In this document: in pieces, positions 15,759-23,624 of the stretch
Numbering within the stretch: position 1 is the stretch's first letter
Layout of the letters: every line of letters starts with the position of its first letter
DNA from: a virus
Direction: 5' to 3' (one strand)
Length of the DNA: 37,974 nt
Virus record (IMG/VR): IMGVR_UViG_3300026094_000001
Span: 1-37,974 of that record
Notes under the pieces: model-generated
The model's database searches: none
What the model saw: only the letters and a program-made list of their open reading frames with translations
What the model was told of the DNA's origin: nothing
Made by a program: the position numbers and the translations under genes

Positions 15759-15986
15759 TTATTCCTCGCCTACGGACGGTTCGCCCGCTGGCGCTGTGCG
15801 TGATAGACCCGGAACGCCCGGCTCGTCGGTAGCGCGAACGTCCTCAACGCCTTCTGACTTGCGTTTGCCCCGACCTTTGGGTTTGGTGTTGGCATGCTTG
15901 AGTGCCTCTCGCTGGGCGCGCTTGACGCGCTGTACGGTTTCAAAATCGACCAACTGGCCGGGCTCAAGGCCATCCCTGTTTGCCAT
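15759..15986 (-). CDS. Hypothetical small protein after capsid gene
   Basis: 75 residues when started at 15986, where AGGAG lies 9 nt upstream; an in-frame ATG 24 nt earlier would overlap the terminator tract and was rejected. The product is highly charged with a basic centre (KPKGRGKRKSEG) and an acidic tail, without cysteines or membrane segments. It lies directly downstream of the intrinsic terminator that follows the capsid gene, so its expression depends on readthrough. Function unknown. Confidence 0.55.
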   Translation of the reverse strand: MANRDGLEPGQLVDFETVQRVKRAQREALKHANTKPKGRGKRKSEGVEDVRATDEPGVPGLSRTAPAGEPSVGEE

Positions 15987-16010
15987 CGGTAAAACTCCTG
16001 ATCGGCCCAT

Positions 16011-16043
16011 AAAAAAAGGCGGCCCCTCCGCAGAAGGGCCGCC
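16011..16043 (-). terminator. Intrinsic terminator after major capsid gene
   Basis: On the minus strand a perfect 8-bp stem (GGCGGCCC with GGGCCGCC) and a 10-nt loop are followed by seven T. It lies 18 nt past the capsid stop. Partial termination here would lower transcription of the connector and tail genes relative to the capsid gene, a common way to raise capsid yield. Confidence 0.85.
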
Positions 16044-16061
16044 CTGTGCGCACTAACCGGT

Positions 16062-17072
16062 TTAGTTAGTGACGAGGAACGCCAGCGGGATGTTCTTGCG
16101 GTCGATCACGCGGTCGATGTTGCTCGCGCTGGCGAGCTCATCGTGTGTGAACGACACACCCGTGGGCGTGCCCGTGGCCTGGAAGCCGAAGGGGTGCAGA
16201 ATCCAGGTGTTGCGCACCCACAGGGTCTCGACGCCACCGCCGTCGCCCTGATCGGCATAGCGCTCGACCTCAACCGGCACCTCGGGGCTGCCCACGCCGT
16301 AGCCAAAGGCACCCGAACCAAACAGCACGCTGGTGTACTTAAACCCGTCGGTGCCGCCCGCCTCTGAAGGCATCAGATCATCAACGATCACCCGCAGGCC
16401 GAGGTAGGTCGGGATGACCAGATTGCCCTCGGAGTCGGGGATGAAGTCGATGTCGTTGTTCTTCAGCATCTGGGCGTACACCGCCGAGTGAACCGAGATC
16501 GCCGTGAGCTCGTCGTAACGATCCCCCAGCGTATTGGTAGCCTCGACAAAGGCATCGCGGTTGAACTTCGTGCCGGCGTCCTGCCCCGAGACCGACTCGG
16601 AGGCCACATCAACCACCATATCGCCGGAGTCGTTGGCGACGTTGTCAGCGACAATGCCGTTCACGGTGGCGATCAGGCGACGCTGCCACTGACGCTCAAA
16701 GTAGCGATCCGTGCGGTTGCGCACCTGATCCATCGCCCGAGCACCCAGAGCGAGCTCGGAGGCCAGATCGGCGGCCTGCCAGCCCTGGTTGACGAACGCC
16801 TTGCGGGCGATCTGCTCACCCTGCACGACTTTCTGCGGCGTGGCCGTTGAGCTCGGATCATCGGAGCTGTAGTTCACCTCCACCGAGCCGTCGAGGTCTT
16901 TCCAGAACGGCAGCTCGGCGGTCTTACCGGCGGAGCCAGCAAGCTCGTCGAGGAGCGCGTTACGGGTGACGACGCCGGCATCGAAAAAGGCGGTCTTTTC
17001 AGGACCATTGACCGGGGGCAAATCCCGGAAAACGGTCACATCGATAATGTCACTAAGACGAGTGGTAGCCAT
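16062..17072 (-). CDS. Major capsid protein
   Basis: 336 residues, with no cleaved prodomain obvious. Pattern features are MATTRLSDIIDVTVF at the start, a VVTRNALLDELA helix, QKVVQGEQIARKAFVNQGW, and a long helix with ARAMDQVRNRTDRYFERQWQ. These fit an HK97-fold coat protein of the type found with DUF4055 portals. The gene follows the scaffold and is followed by a strong terminator, as expected for the most highly expressed structural gene. Codon use is GC-rich and uniform with the other head genes. Confidence 0.85.
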   Translation of the reverse strand: MATTRLSDIIDVTVFRDLPPVNGPEKTAFFDAGVVTRNALLDELAGSAGKTAELPFWKDLDGSVEVNYSSDDPSSTATPQKVVQGEQIARKAFVNQGWQAADLASELALGARAMDQVRNRTDRYFERQWQRRLIATVNGIVADNVANDSGDMVVDVASESVSGQDAGTKFNRDAFVEATNTLGDRYDELTAISVHSAVYAQMLKNNDIDFIPDSEGNLVIPTYLGLRVIVDDLMPSEAGGTDGFKYTSVLFGSGAFGYGVGSPEVPVEVERYADQGDGGGVETLWVRNTWILHPFGFQATGTPTGVSFTHDELASASNIDRVIDRKNIPLAFLVTN

Positions 17073-17088
17073 GAGGTTAATCTCCTAT

Positions 17089-17769
17089 TTACTGGCCGTA
17101 ATACTCATTGCGCAGGCGCTGGTATTCCGTTGGGTTATCGGCTCGCAGCTCGGCGAGCTCGGCGCCTGACATCTCGGCAAATGATTTATTGCTTACGGCC
17201 CCGCCGTTATTCGATCCCGCGGCCCCGCCGCCGGTGGCACCGCTCCCGTCTACCAGGAACGGATACTTCTCTCGCAGTTGGGCGAGGATTTTGTCCTTGC
17301 CCACGGGCACGCCGCCGAGCTCAAAGACGACATTGTCGTCACGGAACTTGGCGTACTGTGCGGCTTTCTCCTGCAGGAGCTCGCCACGGGCGCTGTCGCG
17401 CGTAAGCTCCGAGGCGATCTTGGCGGCCTCGGTCTCGATGCTCTGGCGCTCGATGCGTGACAAAAACTCCTCGTGCCTCTCCTGGAGCTCACGCTTGGCC
17501 TCTTGTTCGCGCTCGTAGAGCTCGCGGAACTGCTCCTTTTCCTTGAGCCGCTCCTCCTCCTGGCGCTTCTGCTCCTCTTCGAGCTCCTTGGCGCGCTGCG
17601 CGGCGGTCTTTTTCTCCCCGAGCAACTCCTCGACCTTGTTCTTCAGCCCGCTCACTTGCTCATCGATGAGCTGCTGCACCTCCTCCTCGGTGTAGGTCTT
17701 GCCGGAAGCCTTAATCTCCTCGGCGACGTTCTGCTCGGCCTGCTCCTGGATTTCCTGATCTGTAGCCAT
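17089..17769 (-). CDS. Capsid scaffold protein
   Basis: 226 residues. Residues 1-140 are almost all charged coiled coil (such as ELEEEQKRQEEERLKEKEQ). A short compact part follows around 140-170 (NVVFELGGVPVGKDKILAQ), then a Gly/Ala/Ser linker and a C-terminal helix ending YQRLRNEYYGQ that may bind the coat protein. The layout is that of a phage scaffolding protein that directs procapsid assembly and then leaves. It lies between the minor head protein and the capsid gene. Confidence 0.82.
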   Translation of the reverse strand: MATDQEIQEQAEQNVAEEIKASGKTYTEEEVQQLIDEQVSGLKNKVEELLGEKKTAAQRAKELEEEQKRQEEERLKEKEQFRELYEREQEAKRELQERHEEFLSRIERQSIETEAAKIASELTRDSARGELLQEKAAQYAKFRDDNVVFELGGVPVGKDKILAQLREKYPFLVDGSGATGGGAAGSNNGGAVSNKSFAEMSGAELAELRADNPTEYQRLRNEYYGQ

Positions 17770-17814
17770 TGCTCTAAGCCCCTAGCTTCGGTTGCTTGCC
17801 GGCCTCTAGCCGGG

Positions 17815-18879
17815 TTAGTCAGCCGGTTTGGCTTTCTGCCAAGCCAGCGGATTCTGGTCGCGCAGCTCCTGCAGGCTGATCTCGGCGCCATCGGCGTCGA
17901 TGAAGTCCTTGGCGTTGAGCCCGCCCTGCTTGAACAGCTCGTACTTCGCATCACCGTCTCGGTACTTGCGAAAGAACTCGCGCTGAAAGTCGGCCGGCTG
18001 ATCGTTAAGCCAGCCGGAGAATGTCTTGCGTGATGAGACCTGGCTGACGCCATCCGCCCCGATCGCCGGGCGCTCACCCTCAAGGCCGCCGAGCACCGAG
18101 TCCGGTCGCGGCTCGGGCACTCGCACCGAACGGCAGTTGTAGTGCAGCGGCGGAATCGGGCCGGTACCGGCCTCAAAGACCTGTCCGTCAAACCCCGAGC
18201 AAGTGGGGGTCGTGCGTATATCGAGCGTGGCGACAAACTTCTCGCCGGCCAGCACTGCCTCGTTCTCGGCAACGAAGCGCTCACGAGCCACGCTGGCGGT
18301 GTGATTCATCGCCGTCTGGACGACTGTCCGCGCCTGAGAGCGCGTCCGGCCCCTGACCTTCTGGCTCACCCGCCGAGCGATCACATCGGGCGTGTCATTC
18401 GCCACAAAGCCCGAGGAGATCACATTCTTGATCTCCGCTTTCTGTGAGCGGGCGAACGTCTCGACCATCTCATCGATGCTCAGGCGCTGGCGCTGCCCGC
18501 CAATGAGTAGCGTGGCCGCGCTGGAAAACACCGCAGCGCGTAGCGTGTCAGTGTCCGGCCGGCGGCTCTCGCCATCGACCACCTGATCGAGCGTGCGTTT
18601 CTGGAAATCCACCTCGTCCTCGGCGAACTCACCGACACGGTCTGACAGGCGCGTGCGCAGGTTCTGCACCGTGCCCTCGATGATCGTGTCGATGCTGGTC
18701 AAAAGCGCCCCGAGAAGGCCTCTCTGGAGGCTGCTGTCGGTCTCTGCGAGCCGGGCCTGAATGTCAGAGCGCATCTTCTCAAGCGACTCGTCCGCCTCTC
18801 TGGCAACGCCGCGGGCGGCGCGCTGGATCATGACCTGCCGGCGCGTGATGGCGTCAGCCAGGAAGTCGCGGGCGCTCAT
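17815..18879 (-). CDS. Phage head morphogenesis protein (SPP1 gp7/Mu F-like)
   Basis: 354 residues. The central domain shows the Mu F/SPP1 gp7 pattern: GRTRSQARTVVQTAMNHTAS, then REPV-like ERFVAENEAVLAGE, TRTTPTC-like DIRTTPTCSGFDG, and PPLHYNCRS with the conserved His/Cys. These minor head proteins bind the portal and enter the capsid. The first part is helical and the C-terminal 80 residues are charged. It overlaps the portal gene by 4 nt. Confidence 0.88.
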   Translation of the reverse strand: MSARDFLADAITRRQVMIQRAARGVAREADESLEKMRSDIQARLAETDSSLQRGLLGALLTSIDTIIEGTVQNLRTRLSDRVGEFAEDEVDFQKRTLDQVVDGESRRPDTDTLRAAVFSSAATLLIGGQRQRLSIDEMVETFARSQKAEIKNVISSGFVANDTPDVIARRVSQKVRGRTRSQARTVVQTAMNHTASVARERFVAENEAVLAGEKFVATLDIRTTPTCSGFDGQVFEAGTGPIPPLHYNCRSVRVPEPRPDSVLGGLEGERPAIGADGVSQVSSRKTFSGWLNDQPADFQREFFRKYRDGDAKYELFKQGGLNAKDFIDADGAEISLQELRDQNPLAWQKAKPAD

Positions 18880-20261
18880 AGCGGTGAGGAGGCGTTCTCA
18901 GCGTCGATGTCCTCGTCGCTCATCTCCTCGGGGATATGCAGTCGGCCCTTGCGGATGGAATCGCGCTGGATGGAGCGCGAGATCACGCCGACATCACCGA
19001 GCTGGATGAGCGCCATCAACTTCTGCGCATCAAGATCGTCCTGCCAGAAATCCGTGTTGAGCTCGTAGTAAATCTCATCGACCACCTGAACGCCCTCAAA
19101 GCGAGCGGCATCCATGAGCGCGGCGGTCAGGGCGCGAGAGAGGTTGTTGACGATCTGATCGAGTGTGCTCGACTCAGCACTTGCGTTAATGCGCGCCGCC
19201 TCGGCCGTCTCCGATGGCCCGCCGCGCTGGATCAGCCGCGCGCCAATGCCGACCATCTCCTGCTCCTTGCGCTCTTTGAGCTGCACGAGCAGATTGCGCT
19301 CCTCGGGCTGCACGAGCTCAACGCTCCCGCCCTGGGTGACGATGCCGGTGCGCGAACCCAGCTGAACGCCGTTGGGGTTCTGCTCGGCAAAGACCTCGGC
19401 GGGCGTATCGCCGATGTTCAGGTGCAGCGTGGGCTGGCCGCAGATAAAGCCCGCTTCCTCAAGATCGGCGTTGTTGCGATAGTGCGCGACGTTGAGCACC
19501 GCCAGGTCGTAGAGCGGCGCATCGTCGATGTCGGGCAGGTTGTTCTCGGACCCGGCGATGTAGAGCGGGATGTGGTCGAACGCCGCCCCGCCGGCCATAC
19601 GAGGTGTGAACTCCTCGCCTTTGGCCTGACCGCCATCGTCATAGACCTGCTGGGTGTACACGCCATCGCGCAGGCGCAGTACCCGGTAGTTCTTCACCAG
19701 GTCGTGGCCGAACTCATCGGCCTGTGTTTCGTCCTGGACAAGCTCTACCAGCACGGCAAGGGTCAGAACCCGGCGGCCGTTGATGAGCTCGTACTTCCAG
19801 TTGATCAGCGCCTCGGCCGCATAAGAGAGCACCAGCGGGCGGGCGCCGATATTCTGCTCGGTCTCGAAGTCGATCGAGTCATCAATCGACGGATAGTCGA
19901 TAAAGATGATGTGACGGCCGGTGTCCATCACCCCGCCGAGCGCCTCCTTGGCGATATGCTCAAGGCTCGTTCCCGCGCCATCGGCGTTCTCACGCAGGTA
20001 GTCAACCTCCTCGGGCAGCTCGTGCGCGGGGTCTTTGCGAAAGACCATGCCGGACAGCGCCGCGCGGGTCCGCCCCGTGACGCCGAGGTAGTAGGCGCGC
20101 TGGACATAGCGGCTATAGCGCTCGGGGTCTTTGGGCGTGAACTCCGGCAGATAGCGCTCCGGCACGCGCTTGATCGCCGACTCGCCCTCCACCGCATCGC
20201 GGACAAGCCGCCACTTCGGGGAGTAAAGCTGGTAGTCGGGATGCAGTGTTTTTACGCTCAT
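18876..20261 (-). CDS. Portal protein (DUF4055)
   Basis: 461 residues, the usual DUF4055 length. Motifs include the start MSVKTLHPDYQ, a YLPEFTPKDPERYSRYVQRA segment, GVTGRTRAALSGMVF, GRHIIFIDYPS and RLIQRGGPSETAEAARINA. This family forms the dodecameric DNA channel at the capsid vertex where terminase docks. The gene follows the large terminase gene and overlaps the head morphogenesis gene, as expected. Confidence 0.88.
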   Translation of the reverse strand: MSVKTLHPDYQLYSPKWRLVRDAVEGESAIKRVPERYLPEFTPKDPERYSRYVQRAYYLGVTGRTRAALSGMVFRKDPAHELPEEVDYLRENADGAGTSLEHIAKEALGGVMDTGRHIIFIDYPSIDDSIDFETEQNIGARPLVLSYAAEALINWKYELINGRRVLTLAVLVELVQDETQADEFGHDLVKNYRVLRLRDGVYTQQVYDDGGQAKGEEFTPRMAGGAAFDHIPLYIAGSENNLPDIDDAPLYDLAVLNVAHYRNNADLEEAGFICGQPTLHLNIGDTPAEVFAEQNPNGVQLGSRTGIVTQGGSVELVQPEERNLLVQLKERKEQEMVGIGARLIQRGGPSETAEAARINASAESSTLDQIVNNLSRALTAALMDAARFEGVQVVDEIYYELNTDFWQDDLDAQKLMALIQLGDVGVISRSIQRDSIRKGRLHIPEEMSDEDIDAENASSPL

Positions 20262-20270
20262 GCAAAATCC

Positions 20271-21521
20271 TTAGATCGCAAACCGGATGCTCACGTCGCT
20301 CACCGGCTTTCTCACCGGCATTTCGTAGGCGATGGGATAGGTGCCGGCATCGTTGAGATGGTCGTGGCCTGATTGCTTGTCGGGCTCGCCGTTGCGGTCA
20401 TAGGCCTGCTGCTCCAGGCAGCGAACGAACTCGGGGCACCCGCGGGCGTTGATCTTGACCAGCCCCTGCTCAAAAGCGCGGTTGGCGGCGAGGATGCGAT
20501 CCTTGACCGCCGGATTGCGCTTGGGCGCCCGCACCTCGAAGCCCGCCTGCTGCAGCAGCGCTATGTCCGACTGGCTGGCGTTGACTGTTTTGCGGCTAGT
20601 TCCACTAGCGTCTGGGTAGATACACAGGGCATGGCGCGGATAGCGCGCTTTAAGCAGCTCAATAACCGCCGGCGTGTCATAGCCATCGACGATCTCCTCG
20701 ACCGCGTGCATCTGCTCGCCTCGGCGCACATATACAACGCCAGCCATTGCTCCGACGTTGAAGTCCAGACCCACATACAGCCTCTCCTGCGCGGTGATGC
20801 GCTCATTACTGCTGCAGCGGCCTCGGTCAAAGGCAGAATAGACTGTACCGCTCGTTAGATTGACGAACCGGCCCTCGATGTAGGCATCGGCCAGCGCCTC
20901 GGGATAGCTCTCGCGCAGGCTCTGGATGTAGCCATCGGGCAGATACGGGTTGCTATAGCTCGGCGCCTGGATAATGCCGTGCTCGGCCGTGGCCTTTTGC
21001 ACCCAGCGCCAGTGCGCAAAGCGAAAGCCCTCGGGCGTGGTGTACGCCGAGGCCTGGTTGAACGGCTCGGTAATGCCCGCCGGTTGCTGGCGATTACGCG
21101 CGATGATCCGGTTCCACGCCTCCCGAGCGTGCTCGGTCTTGAGCGTGTCGAGCTCATCGACGTGCGCGGTGTAGCTCTCATAGCCAACAATCCGCTCGGG
21201 GTTATCGAGCGTGCGCAGGATGAAATCCCCCCACCCCGCCGAGGCGGTGTAGATCGCGTTGTCCTGGCGGTTGTACTTATGCGCGATGCCGTGCTCATCG
21301 AGCTTGGCCTGCAGCCGGGCAGCGGTAATCAACCGCACCAAGTCATAGGTCGGTGCATAACAGGCGATCAGCGCCTCGGTGCTCTGACAGGCGTCGATCA
21401 TCGCCGCAGCGACGAGTGCCTCGGACTTCCCCGCCCCGTAGCCGGCGCAGAAAAGCCGATAGCGCTTGGCGAGGGTGAGAAAGTCTGCCTGTGGTCTAGT
21501 CGCCTGTATCGTCAGTTGCAC
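20271..21521 (-). CDS. terL: Terminase large subunit
   Basis: 416 residues from a GTG start with GAGG 6 nt upstream; a longer in-frame form (to 21566) begins deeper inside the small subunit gene and has unlikely sequence. The ATPase part has Walker A GYGAGKSE (about residues 27-34) and a Walker B-like HVDELD near 120-125. The nuclease part begins with GLDFNVGAMAGVV and contains IYPDASGTS. It packages DNA into the procapsid through the portal. It overlaps the small subunit by 26 nt. Confidence 0.9.
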   Translation of the reverse strand: MQLTIQATRPQADFLTLAKRYRLFCAGYGAGKSEALVAAAMIDACQSTEALIACYAPTYDLVRLITAARLQAKLDEHGIAHKYNRQDNAIYTASAGWGDFILRTLDNPERIVGYESYTAHVDELDTLKTEHAREAWNRIIARNRQQPAGITEPFNQASAYTTPEGFRFAHWRWVQKATAEHGIIQAPSYSNPYLPDGYIQSLRESYPEALADAYIEGRFVNLTSGTVYSAFDRGRCSSNERITAQERLYVGLDFNVGAMAGVVYVRRGEQMHAVEEIVDGYDTPAVIELLKARYPRHALCIYPDASGTSRKTVNASQSDIALLQQAGFEVRAPKRNPAVKDRILAANRAFEQGLVKINARGCPEFVRCLEQQAYDRNGEPDKQSGHDHLNDAGTYPIAYEMPVRKPVSDVSIRFAI

Positions 21522-21879
21522 CGACAACCTCGATGCGCACGTGGTCAACGCTCGATGCGCTGCCATCGCTGCTCTGGTGATCGAGCTCCTGTCGATCCGA
21601 CCAGCCCATGTTCTTTAGCGCAAAGATCGCCCCGGCCGGCGAGTTGCCGTGCAGGCGCTCCTCGTAGCTATTCTCAATGACCGCCTTTGCGCGTTTTACA
21701 GAGTCAGGAAAACCCTCGTAGGCCTTATACTCATCAAGGCTCTGCCGCGAGGCGAGACCGAGGTAGAGAATCAGCCCGGTCAGCGTCTTTGGCTTGTCTC
21801 GGGCCTCCTGGCGCTCGCAATACTCATCCACGAGGCGATCCATGTCCTCCGGTGATGCGATCTTTCTTGGCCGTCCCAT
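21496..21879 (-). CDS. terS: Terminase small subunit
   Basis: 127 residues. The start MGRPRKIASPEDM is typical of small terminase subunits, followed by helix-turn-helix-like helices (PKTLTGLILYLGLASRQSLD) and a central VKRAKAVIENSYEERL helix, with NSPAGAIFALKNMGW, a hallmark of the family. It recognises the packaging site in phage DNA and feeds it to the large subunit, whose gene it overlaps. Confidence 0.88.
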   Translation of the reverse strand: MGRPRKIASPEDMDRLVDEYCERQEARDKPKTLTGLILYLGLASRQSLDEYKAYEGFPDSVKRAKAVIENSYEERLHGNSPAGAIFALKNMGWSDRQELDHQSSDGSASSVDHVRIEVVGATDDTGD

Positions 21880-21903
21880 GTCTTTGCAGCCCCCGGCTGT
21901 GTG

Positions 21904-22080
21904 TTACTCGCCCAGCAAGTCCTGAAGTTCGTCGGCCATCGCGCCCTCGCCGATCTCATCCATTAGCGACTGCGCGTGACTGATTTCGGCATAGGCACGA
22001 TCGAGCACGCTGGCGATCCGCTCGCCGGCCTGTCCGCGCTCGGCGGCCTCGAAGTGAGCGATGATCTCTGAGAGCGTCAT
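21904..22080 (-). CDS. Small acidic helical protein, 58 aa
   Basis: 58 residues, starting MTLSEIIAHFEAAERG, all helical and acidic, with no cysteine or membrane segment. It lies 3 nt after the preceding gene and 24 nt before the small terminase gene, so it belongs to the late operon. No family recognised; a role near terminase or lysis is only suggested by position. Confidence 0.55.
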   Translation of the reverse strand: MTLSEIIAHFEAAERGQAGERIASVLDRAYAEISHAQSLMDEIGEGAMADELQDLLGE

Positions 22081-22083
22081 GAC

Positions 22084-22311
22084 CTACTCGTGGGTTTCCA
22101 TCAGATAGGTACTGGCGTACTGGCAAAGGCCGACGCCGGTGAGCGTGTCGCAGTGAAAGCTCATGGTCGGGTCGCCGTCCTGCTCCCAGACGATGACCAT
22201 CGACTCGGGGGCGATCTGGCCGTCGCGGATGCTCTGCGCTACGGACTCAAGAAGCCCCGCGCAGGTCTCGGCCCGGTGGCCTTCCTGGTTAAAGCGAACG
22301 ACATTACCCAT
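22084..22311 (-). CDS. Hypothetical protein, 75 aa
   Basis: 75 residues from the ATG at 22311, which overlaps the end of the holin gene by 8 nt; an upstream in-frame start would run deep into the holin gene and gives unlikely sequence. The product begins MGNVVRFNQEGHRAE and contains a VIVWEQDGDPTMSFHCD strand pair, a pattern seen in small proteins of unknown role in prophages. Three cysteines are present but not in a clear metal site. Confidence 0.55.
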   Translation of the reverse strand: MGNVVRFNQEGHRAETCAGLLESVAQSIRDGQIAPESMVIVWEQDGDPTMSFHCDTLTGVGLCQYASTYLMETHE

Positions 22312-22708
22312 TGGAGCGCACCTTCTCGGCGACTTTCTCGGCACTGCGCCCGACGACATAGCCGCCCAGGCCCACCTTGATCAGCTCCCACATGGCACCG
22401 GGGACTTCGAGCTGCAAACCGGCATCGAAAAACAGGTCGACGTAGGGAGCAATAATGTAGTTATTCGCCACAATCGATACGAACACGAGCATGGTGATCG
22501 GCCGCCAGGCGCTAGTGAGCCAGTGATCGGACTTCGCCTCGGCGACGACCACATCGCGCGCGACTTCCTGCGCGGTCTGCTCGTGTTTGAGCATCTCCAT
22601 GCGCAGCTCGTGCGCGGCCTCCGCGGCCTTGTCCTTATCCTCGAAAAAGCGCCCGAGGACGTTATCGACCGCCTTGCCGAGCCCGGCAGTCAGCAGCTGC
22701 TGGATCAT
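22304..22708 (-). CDS. Holin, 3TM-type
   Basis: 134 residues. Starts MIQQLLTAGLGKAVDNVLG, then a charged coiled-coil helix (residues 22-60), then the conserved TSAWRPITMLVFVSIVANNYI segment in a membrane helix, and a C-terminal GLGGYVVGRSAEKVAEK. This is the pattern of the 3TM phage holin family, which opens the inner membrane at the end of the lytic cycle. It overlaps the amidase gene by 4 nt, giving a holin-endolysin pair. Confidence 0.8.
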   Translation of the reverse strand: MIQQLLTAGLGKAVDNVLGRFFEDKDKAAEAAHELRMEMLKHEQTAQEVARDVVVAEAKSDHWLTSAWRPITMLVFVSIVANNYIIAPYVDLFFDAGLQLEVPGAMWELIKVGLGGYVVGRSAEKVAEKVRSNG

Positions 22709-23115
22709 TCGTTCAGCCAGGCCTGGACGTTAAAGCACGGACAGGCTTTGTCGCTCACGTCACGGTGGCCGATAACATCAAGCGGACCGTGGCGCCGCTG
22801 GAGATCATCAACGAGATCACCGAGTGCCTCCCACTGCCAGCGGCTGAAGTTCGCCTCCGCGCTCTTTTCCTGCTCTTTCATTCCGCCGACCAAGCAGATG
22901 CCGATCGAGTCGGCGTTGTGGCCTCGGGCATGCGCACCCTGCACTTCTACCGCCCGGCCTTTCTCGACCCGGCCATCGCGGGTGATGACGTAGTGATAGC
23001 CGATGTCATCCCAGCCGCGCTCGTCCACATGCCACTCCCTGATTGTCTCCGCGCCGATGTCCATGCTCGGCGGCGTATAGCTCGCATGAACGATGATGGT
23101 GCTGAGGTCACGCAT
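22705..23115 (-). CDS. Endolysin: N-acetylmuramoyl-L-alanine amidase
   Basis: 136 residues, a complete amidase_2 domain like T7 lysozyme. Zinc ligands are His10 (IIVHASYTP), His117 (IGHRDVS) and Cys125 (DKACPCF); Tyr40 and Lys123 are the likely catalytic helpers. The conserved SIGICLVGG strand is present. It cuts the bond between MurNAc and L-Ala. It has no signal peptide or anchor, so release should depend on the holin encoded just downstream. Confidence 0.9.
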   Translation of the reverse strand: MRDLSTIIVHASYTPPSMDIGAETIREWHVDERGWDDIGYHYVITRDGRVEKGRAVEVQGAHARGHNADSIGICLVGGMKEQEKSAEANFSRWQWEALGDLVDDLQRRHGPLDVIGHRDVSDKACPCFNVQAWLNE

Positions 23116-23420
23116 TACTTGTCGGCCTTGTCATCAATCTTGGCGAGGATTTGACGGATCAGCGCTTTGACTTCCTGCATGTCGTCGCGGTAGTCATCGC
23201 GCCGGAGATACGTCTCCGAGGCGTGGCGCTGCTGCTGTGTGATCTGCCCCTCGACTTTGGTGATCTCGTCCTGCAGGCGCTTTTCTGCCGCCTGGCGGGC
23301 CGAGGACTCAGCGTTGATCGATTCCTTGACCGATTGGATCGCCTGCCAGAGCAGGAAAGCCGTCCCGCCGAGGAGCAGGTTCACGGCCCCTGCGATCACC
23401 ATCACTGCCGTTTCAAGCAT
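23115..23420 (-). CDS. Membrane-anchored coiled-coil protein, possible inner-membrane spanin
   Basis: 101 residues. One N-terminal membrane helix (about residues 5-26, AGAVNLLLGGTAFLLW) is followed by a charged coiled coil to the end. This is the shape of an i-spanin such as Rz, and the gene lies in the lysis block, touching the amidase start. Other phage proteins share this shape, so the spanin call is tentative. Confidence 0.5.
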   Translation of the reverse strand: MLETAVMVIAGAVNLLLGGTAFLLWQAIQSVKESINAESSARQAAEKRLQDEITKVEGQITQQQRHASETYLRRDDYRDDMQEVKALIRQILAKIDDKADK

Positions 23421-23613
23421 CCCGGCACTCTGGGGCGATACTCACCGAGTAGGGGCCATCAACGCCCTTGAAGATGAAGTTAACCGGCTCGCCGCGGGCG
23501 TCGTCGACGATCCCGCAGATGTAGAGCCGATTGATCGAGCCCTGGTCGCTCACGACACACTCAGCCTCGCCCTGCATGCAGGCGAGCAATGCAGCGGCAA
23601 GTAGAGCGTTCAT
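23413..23613 (-). CDS. Small exported protein of the lysis block
   Basis: 66 residues from the ATG at 23613, which has GGAG 8 nt upstream; the longer in-frame form adds eight unlikely residues. The first 14 or so residues are hydrophobic, a short signal-peptide-like stretch, with an LLAC sequence that could be a lipobox, though no positive charge precedes it. The rest is acidic with three more cysteines. It overlaps the coiled-coil protein gene by 8 nt. An outer-membrane spanin or another periplasmic lysis protein are both possible. Confidence 0.45.
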   Translation of the reverse strand: MNALLAAALLACMQGEAECVVSDQGSINRLYICGIVDDARGEPVNFIFKGVDGPYSVSIAPECRDA

Positions 23614-23624
23614 GGCGTACTCCG

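Noticed and set aside
18936-20372. 478-residue plus-strand reading frame
   Set aside because: It is the antisense of the portal gene; its Leu/Val/Asp-rich sequence shows no known motif and arises from high-GC codon structure.
22163-22993. 276-residue plus-strand reading frame over the lysis genes
   Set aside because: Holin and amidase on the other strand carry clear family motifs; this frame does not.
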